64,000 nt of DNA. It comes from Daphnia carinata. Lineage: Eukaryota; Arthropoda; Branchiopoda; Diplostraca; Daphniidae. The notes beneath the pieces are model-generated. The model was not told the origin of the DNA, ran no database searches, and worked only from the letters and a program-made list of their open reading frames with translations. Of the stretch, positions 21,906 to 33,836 are shown in pieces; within the stretch, counting starts at the first letter, position 1; every line of letters begins with the position of its first letter. The stretch lies in contig NC_081336.1 of the NCBI RefSeq assembly GCF_022539665.2, positions 10,702,778-10,766,777 on the forward strand. Direction: 5' to 3'. The position numbers and the translations under genes were made by a program.

Positions 21906-22712
21906 TCACAGTATCTGCATGACCCGCTGCAGAATTATCGCAAGTGAAGAGGAAATCGGGTCACAGATACAAAGGGGCACAGGTACACGTTTATTTTCTT
22001 TAAATACCATAACGAGTGAAATAAACGAATCCGAAGAGCTTCGGTAATCATTCCAACTACCATAATTTTTTTGGCACTGAGCCTCCGTCAATTTTCTTTC
22101 CCAATCCTTTATAATTAAGAATCTGCCTTTAGAAAAATAAAACAAAAATCAGTGTAAATTTCTTGTCAATTGAATTACCTAAAACTGTGGAATCCTAGAG
22201 ACATAATATTCTGCAAACTCTTTGAATCCCTTGAAAGCAGAAAAATTTCTGCTAAAAGGTCCATGTTAGCCAGATACAGGTCAACTGGTACTTCCTTTTC
22301 GACTGGCATTGGCAGTGATAAATAACAAGTAGGATCAAATGCAACTGAGACCTCATCAGACCCCATACAAACCAAAGCCAATTTCAATACCCAACTAAAG
22401 AGATCTACTACTACAGAATCTATCTGTATTCTACTTATGATAAAATACCCAACATTCATGTGCAGCTTCCTGAAAAATAAAATGAGTTGGAACACAAGTG
22501 AACCTTGCTAATAAAAATTTGTAGCTATTTCACCTATATTTTGTCAGTGTCCATCGATGCAAGACTTCTTCAAAATCGGATTCAGATGTTCGTCTAAGCC
22601 CCCCAGAACAACGTAGAGTAGTTCTCGCGAAGCAGGGTGCTGGTATCCGGGAAACTGCAGAGCAAATCTACCGACTTGCAACTTACCCAATTCAAAATCG
22701 TTACGATGCACA
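21906..22712 (-). pseudogene. USP4/11/15-like deubiquitinase fragment, left arm
   Basis: Minus-strand exons of a ubiquitin-specific protease: VGRFALQFPGYQHPASRELL (~22530-22712; family VGRFxPQFxGYQQQDSQELL), then VDLFSWVLKLALVC and VSVAFDPTCYLSLPMPVEKE (22175-22490; family VTFDPFCYLTLPLP), then GRFLIIKDWERKLTEAQCQ (21906-22125). USP4/11/15 enzymes cleave ubiquitin chains. Here the CPEC-like zinc site reads VCMGSDE, the DSQE Gln/Asp pair is lost, and neither the catalytic Cys box nor the His box is present. Identical in the right arm. Confidence 0.65.
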
Positions 22713-22759
22713 AGTTAAAAACCTAGCTTTTACAAAGCAAGTAAATGGTATACCTTAAA

Positions 22760-23100
22760 TACACTCGAAGGTAATGCATGGTCACCTTGGTAAGGTGTCC
22801 GCCAGACCACATCGTTCGTACAAGATGGCGCCGAGCATTTGCAGTTCCTCCCTTGGATTTCACCTACAAAAATAAAGGTCTGCCACGTTCGGCTGCCGTG
22901 ATATAACTAGCCGCTACGACGCCATGATAAATGTGGCCATCAGCAGCTCAGCTCAGCACAGCACCTGGGCCACCTAGCGACTAGCCCCCTACGAGCCTAA
23001 AGCAAATATTTTGTTTGACAAATAAGACTTTAATTGAATAAAAAAAAAATTTTTTAATGGGATGGGAAGAAAAAAAATCTAGGTATTGAAATAAACCACA
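22760..23100. other. Gap between USP and POLD1 fragments, left arm
   Basis: Non-coding. 22940-22985 has tandem-like agctcagctcagcacagcacc. Nothing else recognised. Mirrored at about 43880-44230. Confidence 0.5.
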
Positions 23101-23453
23101 AAAAAAAAAACAGAAAGACTAAGAACTTAATCTAATTAAATCAATGTGCGTTGGTTCGTACGATGTTTCGTCGACTGGATCATTCGCAACAACGTGACTT
23201 TTCTAATAACTTATACATCTACTTACTAATGCCATCAACTTTCGTTTTTCAAAATACGGAATTACATGACATCACGTATTTTACCGCCTGCTCCCTCCGA
23301 GACTCTTACGGCGCTATACACCATTTTTATTAAAATCTTTTGGTTATGGGGAACTTACTGAACAATGAGTCGTGTAATTTATTGTTTCCAATCTATTTTA
23401 CAGAAGCCAAGCCACTACCTGTATGCACCATCATTGACGAGAGCGGTAGGTTG

Positions 23454-24954
23454 TCAGGGTAGGCTGAATCTTTCCATAAGTTTACCCTGTTCCGTGAGAT
23501 TTTTTCTAACTTTTGTCCTCATATAATAGATGGGGCAATCTCGGCTAAATGTGGCAAACGATTAGTATTAAGTATGTAACATGATTAGGATATCACTCAA
23601 ACTATTTACTTGCAACAAAGAATCTCTTCGTTGAGACTTCCCTGGCACCGTTGACATTCTGTCCATAAACGATTAAACTTCTCTTCGAGAGCATAAAGTT
23701 GGCCAATTTCCCTCTGGTAGAACTCCGATTCTTTCGGCTTGCAAAATCTGTTTAAATTGGAACAGCAAATTTAACAAACATCGCCGAGATAGGCAGAAAT
23801 TAGACTTACTTGCATACAGCACTATCGTCTGGAAGGACGGTTTTGCATCCAACACAGGTGGATTTGCGTGTGGTAAAGCTAGCCAATCCACCAATTTTTG
23901 AAGTAACAAATGAAGGCGTCCGGGTATGGTAACCATCTACAATACGGAATACAAACCGTTCAATTATGTCAAGCAAATAAAGGCGATAAGTCCATGTTTA
24001 CGTAGCAACAATGATTCCGCTTTAGATCCAAGTATGGGTTCCAAAATCCGAACAAGGGGTTTTGAAAGCTGATTTTCCAAATGGTATGGGGCATCAATAG
24101 GTACGCTGTATTCCATTACAAAAATAGGGTTTACCGTCTAAAGAAGACGTATGAAAACTTAATAGTTCATGAGAAATTTGAAATCCAAAGACGAATCTTG
24201 AGGTAGGCTGGTGTACTTTTAGCGGCTGCGATAATGACATACGGAACTCGATCCCCTAATTTTGGGGTTGTACCAGCATCTCGCTTACGCATCTTGTGAG
24301 CTAGTTCCACATGTGCCTGTTTGCTGGCGTAGTCTTTATCTGTTTTAGTCAGCTCCTTTTTAATAAAAGAAAGCAAACGGATAAAATCACAGTATTCCAA
24401 AACATAGTTACGCCCTACCTTGGTAATCATCAGAAGTGAGATATCGACTTTGTTGCGCAGCAAGTCGAAAATAGATTGTTTGGCGTATTCTAGTGCTCCA
24501 CCCGGATCTCTAAGAGAAAATATCAAAACCTCAAACTTTGAATACTAAAACTGATGACTTTTTGTTTACCGATCAATCAAACTTTTCTGCAGACCAGCTA
24601 TTGATAAGATTGGCAACGAGTTGACAATTATCACGACGAACAGTTTCTAAACCCTTACAATCCATTTTGTCAAACTTTTCAGGTTTGGTCCAATACAATC
24701 CTGGATACCTGTGAAGACAGAAACAGACAGTGCAACTGGTATCTCATCTAACAAGTCTTTATAAATCAGAACCGTAATTACCTCTTTTCGTTGATCAATA
24801 AATAGGGGTAATAGACTTTTTCGAATTCCAAATTAATGGGTTTGACAAATTTTGCCGACACAAATGCGGCAGCTTCTCGGCCTAATTCCATGGCTTCGGC
24901 CACCGTGGGTACACCGAATTTCACCATTACGGAATCTGTGTTACCATAGATTAC
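23454..24954 (-). pseudogene. POLD1: POLD1 3' part, copy c (left arm)
   Basis: Reverse-oriented copy of 826-2326 with the same exon order from [10 protein letters not shown] to MERFSLP. Derived changes shared with copy d but not copy a: RDPGGALEY instead of RDPDGALEY, the donor after AYLK mutated from GT to AT (ctcaagattcgt), and TVNPIF instead of TENPIF. It has the same motif C Asp-to-Asn change and the same intact C-terminal cysteines. Fused to vasa upstream. Confidence 0.9.
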
Positions 24955-24959
24955 CTGAC

Positions 24960-25869
24960 GTGACACTAATTGAGAAAATCCTCGAGTCGCCCCGCGGTCG
25001 CGACAAGAGTATTGCACCCAGCTTGAAGATTTGACCGATGATGGCTCGTGACAGTTCCTTGATATATGACAGATTTTAAAACCGAATTGTAGGAGAATTT
25101 ACACGCCCCGCGGTGAATTTGAATCGAAAATTCACGAGTGCGTGCGACAATTACAACTTCTGGCTTTTGAACCATGGCGGGGATGCACCAGAAACACCTT
25201 GTTCTAACAATATGTTCATAAACGGTACCAAGTACGCCGCCTATATGAAAAAATGTGAAATTTTAGATGACTTAATCAACGAATGTCACGAAGGGTTTCT
25301 TGAGTATCTTAAATGCAATTGGACCTTTTCGTAGTCGCAATCACAGACGTGCCCACTCAAAATTACTTTTACCTCAACTTACCCAGTTCATATCGACCCA
25401 TTCGAATCAAGTTAGTACGAAGGCATCAAGGTTTCAAAATTACACAGCGTTCATTAATTGGATTACCGTTTTGCCGGAGCCCGTGACAGCACAAGTAATC
25501 AAATCTCTTTTGGCAAGAATATCTGCAACTGAAGCTTTCTGTATAGGTGTTGATTTTATGTAGCCAGCAATCTTAATGTTTTGAAGTAGTAGTGGGCGCA
25601 GGCCGGCTTCTTCGAATGATGTTATTTATCGAGGTACATCTTTTTCTGTAACCTAAAGCAAATCCAAATAGATATTTTCAAAACATAAACTACTGTTTCG
25701 AAAAATGGTTTACCTGGAGGACGACTTTATCAAAATTGTTAAAGTGTTCCCCACAGACGATCCCCTTAAACAGTTCCTTTTCATCGCATGTCACAGCTTC
25801 TGGAATGTATTGTTCACGCAGCTTTCCGTCGATTCATGAATAGATTCGGGCAGCATTTCGAGGTGTGGC
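24960..25869 (-). pseudogene. vasa-like fragment, copy c (left arm)
   Basis: Reverse copy of the vasa segment between MFS2 and POLD1 c. It holds GHTSKCCPN, IVCGEHFNNFDKVV, TPIQKASVADILAKR, AVTGSGKT and TAGRLEDF, with the same stops as copies a and d. Both chimeric junctions (MFS|vasa at ~25869, vasa|POLD1 at ~24965) are identical to those in the right arm. Confidence 0.82.
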
Positions 25870-28145
25870 CGGACTCGGCTGGAGATTCGGGCTGAGAAAT
25901 AGTTAATCATGGAAACTCACCGACATCCACGACGGAATAAGTAAACGATGTTGTCCTCGTAGATATGGCATCCACTGTCATGTCATCCCCGTCGGATTTG
26001 CCGTCCCCTTTCTTGCACTTTGGTAACAGGAAGCAAATGGTTGCTAGTCCCTATAGAAGGAAATAAACAATACATCTAATTATTTGTTAATAGTCATTTT
26101 TGCATAAAACTTAACACTGTAATTTGGACAGAGAAGACGACGACAGCCGTCATTTGGAAACCAATGTGGTCCACTAAAATGCCAGTCCCAGCGCGTGAAA
26201 CAAAACGCCCAGCACCACTAAGAGACGACCATATACCGGCAACAAGCCCGTGAGTACTGGGATTATCCGGATAACCAGCATGTCTATTATCAAAACGAAA
26301 AAAAAAAGAAATGAATACTGGTACAGTAAATTGATTTTTTTAAATGTGGCTTACATAGCTTCTCTCATGGCATCAACGACCCCCGAAACTTGTTGCCCTG
26401 CAAACGCAACTCCACTTTGTGCCAATGCGATACCGACAACAGCTAGATTTCTAAAATAAAATCAAACAATGATACTAGTTAAACGGTTTGAACTTTAGAA
26501 TTGAAATCAAAAGTACCGATCAATAGGAACGAAGCGAAAAGGCCCCAGCAAAAATATGGACAAGGCTCCGATCATGGTACTGGAAAAAAGGCAGAGCTTC
26601 ACAGGTCCACGGCGATCGCACAAGTATCCCCAAATAGGGCTGGCTATACTGTTGGCACCGTCTTTCAGTTCGAAAAAGATACCCACGTAAAATGGTGTCA
26701 AGTCAAACTGCAAACAAAACATAAAATGATTCTAAAGAAATTAATAATAACGCCAAGTCGGAAAACATACCGTACGCAACACTTGCGGTTCAAGGTTGAT
26801 CGAGAGGAACCCGTTCGACATGTCGATACGATGAACGTGAAGAACGGGATCCAAATGGATGGAATACACAAAATAGCCAATGGCGATTGAGTTTTAGTCG
26901 ATCCCTCGTCATACTGTGACACTAAAATGTTGAGAAACGAGATGAGAAGACTGGTGACGTACAACATTTTGAACTAATTTACCGTCATAATCGGGAAGAA
27001 AGGGTAATGCCATAAAGGCCATAAAAGTTTGAATTCCGCCCATGAGGATAAAGGGAGTCTTAACACCACCGACTTCGTACAATGCACCGCCGACTATAGG
27101 ACCAGCAAGCTGGGCAATGTTCATCATGGTTCTTGTAAGATTCTAAAATTAGAACAATGGTAGAAATTGAACAGCGAACGCTAAACCTGCATTAGTGAAT
27201 CTTACAAAGATTTTGGCAACGGAATTGGGAAACTCCACACCAGTGTACGTAAACGTCGCCGTAATTGTTCCAGCGTTTCCGGCAGCGTGAATGACGCGGA
27301 ACAATATAGATATTACGACGAATGAACCCCGGGGAAATGGAGGGGAAAGGAGGGAAATACTCTAAAAAGCTTTTAAAGTTTACTGATTAAAACCCAGCTT
27401 TTGCGTTTTTTTTGTGTAATTTACTACTCACCCCGATAATAAGCAGCAAATACCTCCAATGAAAACTCCAGAAACAAAGGTGAACCGAACGCCACTAACT
27501 TTTAGCTGAAAGAAAGATGAAGATGCAAATTACACGTTTATGGAACAAATTTGGGGTAATATTTACGTTTTTCCAATAAAAGGAGTGTGACAAGAAACGA
27601 TGTCAGGCAGTTGGTACCAATAATAAATCCATAAATGGATACTGTGGCACCCTTATCTTCAGCCTAGAGATTAAAGCAAACATTTAGATTTCACATTACA
27701 TATGATCTTATTTCACAGATACTTACAATTTAGGGAAAGAACGGGGGGAAAAGGCAAATGATGATGTAAGAGTTGCTAATGAGAGAACAACCAATAGAAG
27801 CCATTGTCTGGGTGCCGCGCACACCTATATTTTTTCTTCTTAAGCCCTCCACAACCTCCATTATGGAACCACTGTCAGATGATGCTGTTGACAGGCATCT
27901 ATCTTTTTTGACAGCATCGTCCTTCGTGCTCAACTCCTTTTTGTTTGGAGTAATAAGTGTTGATTCAACCTTTTCAGTCGTTTTTTGCACCTGGTCATGC
28001 CAAAGCACTGGTGATGTTTCAGCCATCGAAACTGACCTATTCTTTTGCTGTCTTTCTGGATAGGGTGGGTATGGCAAACATGGCTGAGCCAAGGTTGTGA
28101 ACGATCCAACATACCCATTCTTCAAACTGCTTGTGCTATTTAACT
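25870..28145 (-). pseudogene. MFS transporter, SLC18B1-like, copy 2 (left arm)
   Basis: Same exon set as copy 1, reversed. The exon FDLTPFYVGIFFELKDGANS is intact here, unlike copy 1. The gacatgtcg frameshift is present. Copy 2 alone has ~21 extra bases (gggaaatggaggggaaagga region, ~27330) inside the PGGSFVVISIL exon. Copies 2 and 3 share a replacement where copy 1 has KKYRRFGEVDKTEKKKLTPR: they read RRKNIGVRGTQT, so the start of TM1 is damaged. No copy can make a full transporter. Confidence 0.82.
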
Positions 28146-28642
28146 TCTCTTTAGCTATAAATAAAAAGAGCAATAGTAGTCAAATTTCTTTGGCATGCTA
28201 AAGAGCAAGACTGAAGCAAATAACAACGTAGGTCTGCTTCGAGGTGCAAACGAAAAACACGAATTGGCTAAAGCGTGGAATTGGAGCACGGGACGGTATA
28301 TCGTGGAAATGATAGCGGAAACAGTAATAACCACCAGGGTATATGTCCTATAGACGGCATGCATGTGAATTCAGAAGATTCCAAAACTGAGATAGTTTTT
28401 CACGAAATAAAAATACTTTTTAGAGTTTTTTTACGGTTATTTGTGTTGAACATTACGGGAAAAATTCTAATTCATTTAATTTCCTTCACACAATTCAAAT
28501 TACCTTATTTTATTAACATTTTTTTTTTGAAAAAACATCAGAGTTTGAGCAGTGATGGGTTCTGTCTTCCGTCGAAAAATGCCATAAAGCGAGACAGCGA
28601 GCGGTGTTTTTCAAGCACCCGAAGTAAATCGAAATATTCAAA

Positions 28643-30175
28643 ATGGTTCCCTCATTTATGAATATCTTCTCGTTCGTCACAGCATTAACAGGATCTTCCA
28701 GCAGAGAAGAACAACCTGAACAGTTGACACCAGAAAACAGGAGCGACTTGTTACAAAAATGTAACATGACGCATCCTTTACCCCAGAATACTTCATCTAG
28801 TACTGTTTGCCAAGCAGAGAAACCAGATGGAACTACGCCTAGGCCTAAAGCTGGATTTCGAGACACTGACTTGAAATTTTACAAAGATGAACCGAAGCGG
28901 ACAAATAGAAATCTGACTGCGGCGAAATTGTCATTAAACGAGGCAGCAGAGACGCGTCGTCAAGTCCCGAGATCAAAACCATCCCCGTTTCTTGGTCGCC
29001 GGAAAGAGCTGTTAAGAATGCTCGGCACCCCTCCCACAGACGCCGATACAGTAAGCGAACCAACGATCAACACGACACCTGCAAAGGGCGTCCAAAAGTC
29101 GAAGCTATCACAATTATTCGAGCGAATGAAAAAGAAATTAGTCAAACCGGGATTCTTGACAGAAGACAAACCCATCAAGACCAAGTCCGTGCAGGTAACA
29201 ATGAACGGGCATCAAGTGGATATGGTGATTGACAAAGGCTGTGAACATTCAATCATCAGTTTAGACCAATGGCAAAAATTAGACGAGCCAGAATTAACGC
29301 CTTTTACGAAGATCACTTTGGTCATGGCGAAGCGTACAGGGAAGTTCAAAGAGCACGTAAAATTGGATGAGCTCGTTGGATTTTTCTACCCCTTTGTTGA
29401 ATTAGAAGGCGAATCATTTACAACCCCAATTTACGTGTCTGCAGGATATAAGGCTATGCCCAACTTCCTGGGTCGTAAACACTTCCACAACCTCCGTTTA
29501 CATAAAGAAAATGCGCATTTGATCAAAATTACACGCACAACGGGAAATGAAACGCCTCCCCAAACGCCGACAAACAAATCAGATGCCGGACCTAAAACAG
29601 TGCTAGACTTGACCGGTTCTATGATCAATTACTTGGGGTTACGCATTGAGATGGCAAAACACAAGAATAATGAAAATCGCGAAGACTATGAGCAGTACAT
29701 GTCACAGACCATAATGGACATAATGGTAGCGTTCGAGACAAAAAGGGCCGACTCCCAGAACGAATTTGAACCGCTAGTCATTGAGCTCGAAGAACCCGAC
29801 AGTATCGACAACCTCAGGAAGACTTTTTCTGAGCTTAAAAATATTTATGAAAATGACAGAAGGAGGTCCTGCGAAGTTATACGTGATGCAGAAGACGAGC
29901 TTAAAAATAAAAAAAACAAACTTGCTTCTGCGTCATCGGAAGTAGAGCGCGCGGAACTAACCGAACTTGTCCAGCGAAGAGAAAAAGCCCTGCAAGTGAT
30001 TGTCGAAAACGAAAATATGGATTTTGAGAAGAAGATGGCAGAAGTGGCTTTCGCTAAAGAAATGTTTCCGAAGCCAAAGGCAGAAAACAAGGGGAAGAAA
30101 TTCTTCAAAGGACTCAAAACGATGTTTGGACATCGTTCTTCTAACAACGAAATGAAAGCAGAGGAGAAGGTCTAA
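28643..30175 (+). CDS. Q2: retropepsin-like/coiled-coil protein, 510 aa (left arm)
   Basis: Intact single-exon ORF. MVPSFMNIFSFVTALTG start; a Ser/Pro/Lys-rich region to residue ~150, including the ~80 residues absent from Q1; SQLFERMKKKLVKPGFL; a retropepsin-like domain at about 178-300 with VDMVIDKGCEHSIIS (DKGC 197-200, where DTG is expected) and PIYVSAGYKAMPNFLGR (NFLGR 274-278). Then TPPQTPTNK and LTGSMINYLGLRIEMAKHKN; a coiled coil of about residues 394-478; and a basic tail ENKGKKFFKGLKTMFGHRSS ending at V510. It differs from Q3 at only residues 129 (Thr/Pro) and 279 (Lys/Arg). Probably derived from a Ty3/Gypsy-type protease domain and possibly domesticated; function unknown. Head-to-head with MFS2. 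Confidence 0.75.
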   Translation: MVPSFMNIFSFVTALTGSSSREEQPEQLTPENRSDLLQKCNMTHPLPQNTSSSTVCQAEKPDGTTPRPKAGFRDTDLKFYKDEPKRTNRNLTAAKLSLNEAAETRRQVPRSKPSPFLGRRKELLRMLGTPPTDADTVSEPTINTTPAKGVQKSKLSQLFERMKKKLVKPGFLTEDKPIKTKSVQVTMNGHQVDMVIDKGCEHSIISLDQWQKLDEPELTPFTKITLVMAKRTGKFKEHVKLDELVGFFYPFVELEGESFTTPIYVSAGYKAMPNFLGRKHFHNLRLHKENAHLIKITRTTGNETPPQTPTNKSDAGPKTVLDLTGSMINYLGLRIEMAKHKNNENREDYEQYMSQTIMDIMVAFETKRADSQNEFEPLVIELEEPDSIDNLRKTFSELKNIYENDRRRSCEVIRDAEDELKNKKNKLASASSEVERAELTELVQRREKALQVIVENENMDFEKKMAEVAFAKEMFPKPKAENKGKKFFKGLKTMFGHRSSNNEMKAEEKV

Positions 30176-30513
30176 CAATGAATATGTTTTGAAGCTTAGA
30201 TAATTCTGTGTGCTTTAGTTTTGTTTAAATTCGTAACGTTTAAAGGAAGGGGCAAAATTGATCTGATTCGATGTGGTGGCTGCAAATTGATGGCATTATG
30301 ATCTACTGGACGGAAGTGAATGGCGACATACGACAATGAACATCTTTGACGCTTAGGAAACCTGTTTGCTGACAAAGGAAGCAGTTTCCTAATCTCTTTG
30401 TGGTCATTGTCATTGGTATCGATTTTTCATTTCTGTTTGATTGTAACTTTGGCGACTGATGTGCATTGGCTACGGGACACCGGCATTTTGATACACTGAA
30501 CGTTAATAGGTGA

Positions 30514-30605
30514 AGAGAGACGACAATGGCATAATTGGTTAAGAAATAACTATGCTGTTAAAGCGGAAAAGTTTTTTTATCGTTATGGCCATTGTCACCT
30601 CTCTC
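30514..30605 (+). repeat. Q-associated hairpin repeat, copy 2
   Basis: gagagacgacaatggcataattggttaa pairs imperfectly with ttatcgttatggccattgtcacctctc. Lies 340 bp past the Q2 stop. Confidence 0.8.
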
Positions 30606-31070
30606 CCACCCCCAATTTCATTCGGTTATCATGATGCCACCAAGTTTCAGCCAATGTATTTGGTTTCAGAAGGTTCTATCGGACTGAAGGAAGAATTGAT
30701 GACAAAGATCATTTTTGATACTTTGAATACCTGTCTGCTGTTTGAGTACTTTGGTACTGTGTAAGCAGGCAGGTTTTCATATTCAGAAATGATCCATTTA
30801 TCATTCCTTCACTTACGTTTCATTCTTATCATGATGCCTGTCTATTTGTAGTTATTCGAAAATAGGGGACCATCGTTGCAGACACTGTAAACTGGTCTTT
30901 TAAATTTCAATAGCTGCCATTTTGAATGATGTGAAATTTGTACCTTCATTGGGACGGGACGTGACTTGAACAAAGTCCACTGGTTTTCTAAGCATCCTTA
31001 CATTTTCTTACATTTGCACACAGATGCACACAGACATCGGCATTTTGATACACTGAACGTTAGTAGGTGA

Positions 31071-31162
31071 GGAGAGACGACAATGGCACTATTGGTTAAG
31101 AAATAACTATGCTGTTAAAGCGGAAAAGTTTTTTAATCGTTACGGCCATTGTCACCTCTCTC
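31071..31162 (+). repeat. Q-associated hairpin repeat, copy 3
   Basis: Same unit as copy 2 with gcactattggtt and cgttacggcc variants. Second member of the tandem duplication. Confidence 0.8.
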
Positions 31163-31872
31163 ACCCACCGCGCTTTCATTCGGTTATCACGATACATCCA
31201 AACTTGCAGCATTTGTAATTGGATTTCACAAGGTTAGATTGGGACGGAAGGAAGAATGGGTGACAATGTTCGTTTTTAATACTTTGAAAACCTGTTCGCT
31301 GTGTGAGTACTTTATGTACTGTATAAGTGGACAGGTTTTCTTATTCACAAATGATCCGTTTTTCATTCCTTCACGTACGTTCCTTTATAACCATGACGCC
31401 GTCTATTTGCAGTCTTTGTAAACTACTTGGCAAAACATACGCCATTTGAACAATAAAAAGAAAATCAACAAAAGGCGCAACGCGCGTACTTAAGAAGTAC
31501 CGAGATTTTTTTAGCATCGAAGCACAATCATTGTTATGCCTCTCCATCTTTTCCTTTCATTCGATTTCTTCCCTAAAATCAACGTTTCCTTACCACAATT
31601 GTCATTTCGGAAAATAATTTGGTTCTTGAAAATAAAAATGTAAAAAATACTTTGAATAAATTCTTGTGTTTTAATATTTAGTAGATAAATAAGGTTGCTT
31701 AAAACAAAATACTTGAGCATTTGACGAATTTGAAAAATTGAATCCTTGAACTCACAAGTTAAAGTATACAAAATAGCAGGTGATAGTCGTCAGAAATTCT
31801 AAAATAGGTATAGTACGGTACAAATCTAAAAGAAAAAGGAAGGAACGCGAAAGGAACTAAACGCATAAACAC

Positions 31873-32331
31873 TTGCTGACATGTTCGGTAAAAACGTTAA
31901 ATAGTTATTGCACGACATCTCAGGTGACTGTTGGATGTTGTAACAAACAAATGCTGAAATCAAAAAGACCATTTCGAAACTGGAAAAGATACAGGCCTAT
32001 ACACAAGACTACGACGCTTAGATCGTACGAGATACTACTGAAAGCAGAAACGAATGTAGATGTTATTAGAGAGAAATCGCCTTACGCCAATTTCCTCGGC
32101 TGTCGACTCATCTACATCCTCTACCTCAAAACTTTGACGAATCAGGGAATTGGTGTCACTAGTTCGCAAATCAACGTATACCAACTAGCAGGTGATAAAA
32201 TCATCAAAGATGTTTGCGTAACTAATAGGGAAAAAAAAGAAAAAATGGGGAGGGAGAGAATTCCATGCACAAAGACCAAATCCATAAATATTCACGCAGT
32301 TGATCCACAAAACCTACGAAGATGTCTATAG
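31873..32331 (+). pseudogene. Decayed Q-like ORF, left arm (152 aa)
   Basis: The ORF contains SPYANFLGCRLIYILYL, resembling the retropepsin-end segment of Q1 (AMPNFLGCRLFHDLHL). The nucleotides of this stretch are also similar, and the preceding 31500-31770 is related to the Q 3' flank near 4830-4980 and 51040-51180. The rest is not alignable by eye. It may be a fourth tandem Q paralog in advanced decay. Mirrored unchanged at 34659-35117. Confidence 0.35.
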
Positions 32332-32804
32332 AACCCTCGTCTTCAAGTATTCAGAAAGAGCTTACCTTTTGGCGAATAACGCAGGAAGAAAGGTAAATGA
32401 CCTTCACGCTGGTCAAGTTAATCCAATAAGCTCCTCCTGGATATCTGAAAAGAAAAACAATGCGATTTTTAGCAAAAGAATTCGAAATTCAGCACGCTCG
32501 CAAATGCTGAACATTTAAGAGATTCTAAAGCGCGGTTGACCAAGGTCAGACTCTCGTACCTACCAGAGCAAGAAAGAGGGACAGTGAACCCTCATAGGTG
32601 ATCCAAGTGGAGCGCTGGTTGAGGAAATGAGTCGTGATCCACGTATGCCGGCCGAACAAAATAAAGCGAAAGCCGATGACCTTCTACGTTCTGCTCAAGG
32701 CTTGAGAAGAGCTCCGCGACATTACCCGCGCATAAGAATCTGTTAAGATAAGGTAACAAAGAGCAAAAAATATTAGCCGAACGTTAATTAATATGAAAAG
32801 GGGA
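32332..32804. other. Inner end of left arm, unrecognised
   Basis: A plus-strand frame at ~32597-32743 reads GDPSGALVEEMSRDPRMPAE and continues to a stop, looking protein-like without a family match. On the opposite strand a short exon-like piece has acceptor and donor signals (seen at 34556-34625 in the right arm: tttcag|atatccagg to ccaaaag|gtaagc). Neither gives a gene model. Confidence 0.35.
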
Positions 32805-32929
32805 GAAACAACAAACAATCCTTTCGCCTACGGTAAAAGATATCCAGTTATTCTTCGCAATTCTCAAGACCGCAGACAGAAAGATAACGGTGAGAAGAAA
32901 ATTTGCATTACCAACAAAGTTGAGTGTCT

Positions 32930-33836
32930 TGTGACGCAGGCTATTTTGTTTGACGTAGTGGAAAGAGATTGCACTGTCCGAACGACATTCCAATCCCTGT
33001 AGACATGAAGAATGAGGTGATATCTTTATAGTTATCTTTAAAAAAAAATAGCGTTACCTCTTGGGCGGGGTAGTAAATGGATTGCCAATACCAGTAGTCC
33101 TTTGTTACTTTCCCAGGGAAAATGTGTTGTTCGGGAAAAAACGGAAAAATCTTCCTCTGCCTTTGGCGTCTCTCGTGTCCATGGCCGACACATTCAGTCG
33201 ACTCATACATTTTCCTGTGACACAAAACGGGGAGAGAGACGTTAAATGTGCGATTCTTCAAAGAGAAAATATTGCCAAAGGTGCACATACCCGTTTAGCC
33301 CCACCCCAAGTAGCCTTGTTTCACTATGATCTTGAATTTATGCCCAAACCACAAGGGTTTCGATGTGTTGTAAGCCGAAAGAAAATAGCGCATGTTTTCC
33401 AGAATGGCGTACCTGCAGACGAGTTGATTAAGCGAATTCTTGGAAAGGGGAAGGGATTTTCGTACGTGTCGTCGTCGGCCTTGAAAAACCAATCGGCTTG
33501 ATCTCGGTAGTGATTCCATATATGGCGAAATGCTTCTCTCGTTTTACCCCAAAGTTGGTCCCGCCCTTCGATTATAGGCAATTTGATGGTTGGCAGACTA
33601 GGATCTTTTGTTTGTGCAAATCATGTTAAAAATATTTTGGGAAAAAATTGTGGAAATGAAATGATACCTTCTTCTGAACTCAAAAAAAGTAGAACATTGC
33701 AACGTTTTCCCCAAGTATTTTTGACTGCCATGGCTCTCTTTTTGTGATTGTCGGGTGACGTCATAATCCAGCACAGAATGCGCTCTTTCTGGAACAAATC
33801 GGCGCTCTTGCTACGCACTCCATTACCTGTAAACAA
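32930..33836 (-). pseudogene. C1GALT1-like core 1 beta-1,3-galactosyltransferase
   Basis: Minus-strand exons of a type II Golgi glycosyltransferase that adds Gal to GalNAc-Ser/Thr: [20 protein letters not shown] with [14 protein letters not shown] (33677-33780); DPSLPTIKLP and DQLWGKTREAF then WFFKADDDTYE with the DxD metal site (~33410-33600); FGHKFKIIVKQGYLG (~33310); VGHGHERRQRQRKIFPFFPE (~33100-33200); SDSAISFHYVKQ (~32950). Sequence after DDDTY has lost bases (ENPFPFPRIRL) and later exons change frame, so it is probably dead. The N-terminal anchor and C-terminus are missing. It is the only non-mirrored gene in the palindrome. Confidence 0.75.

Larger units (their letters stand above)
30180..31430. 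repeat. Q 3' flank with tandem duplication, left arm
   Basis: Two diverged tandem copies of a ~550 bp unit (roughly 30470-30960 and 31030-31420), each with a hairpin, a ccattgtcacctctctc segment and a gtactttgtactgtata-type inverted repeat. Short frames in it are not genes. The mirrored copy is 35560-36810; a single copy follows Q4. Confidence 0.7.
17512..32804 (+). repeat. Left arm of a ~15.3 kb palindrome
   Basis: This arm is the near-perfect reverse complement of 34181-49453. The outer edge is at gaggcccaag (17512), matched by cttgggcctc ending at 49453. The inner edge is at atatgaaaagggga (ends 32804), matched at 34181. Genes mirrored in the arms include POLD1, vasa, MFS, Q and USP fragments. 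Few differences were seen by eye: two residues in the 510-aa Q protein, a ~21 bp insertion in the MFS copy near 27330, and minisatellite length. The outer part (17512-21100) is also part of direct repeat R1. Confidence 0.96.

Noticed and set aside
26501-26890. 129-aa plus-strand ORF (and 40082-40471)
   Set aside because: Antisense to MFS exons; no independent signal.
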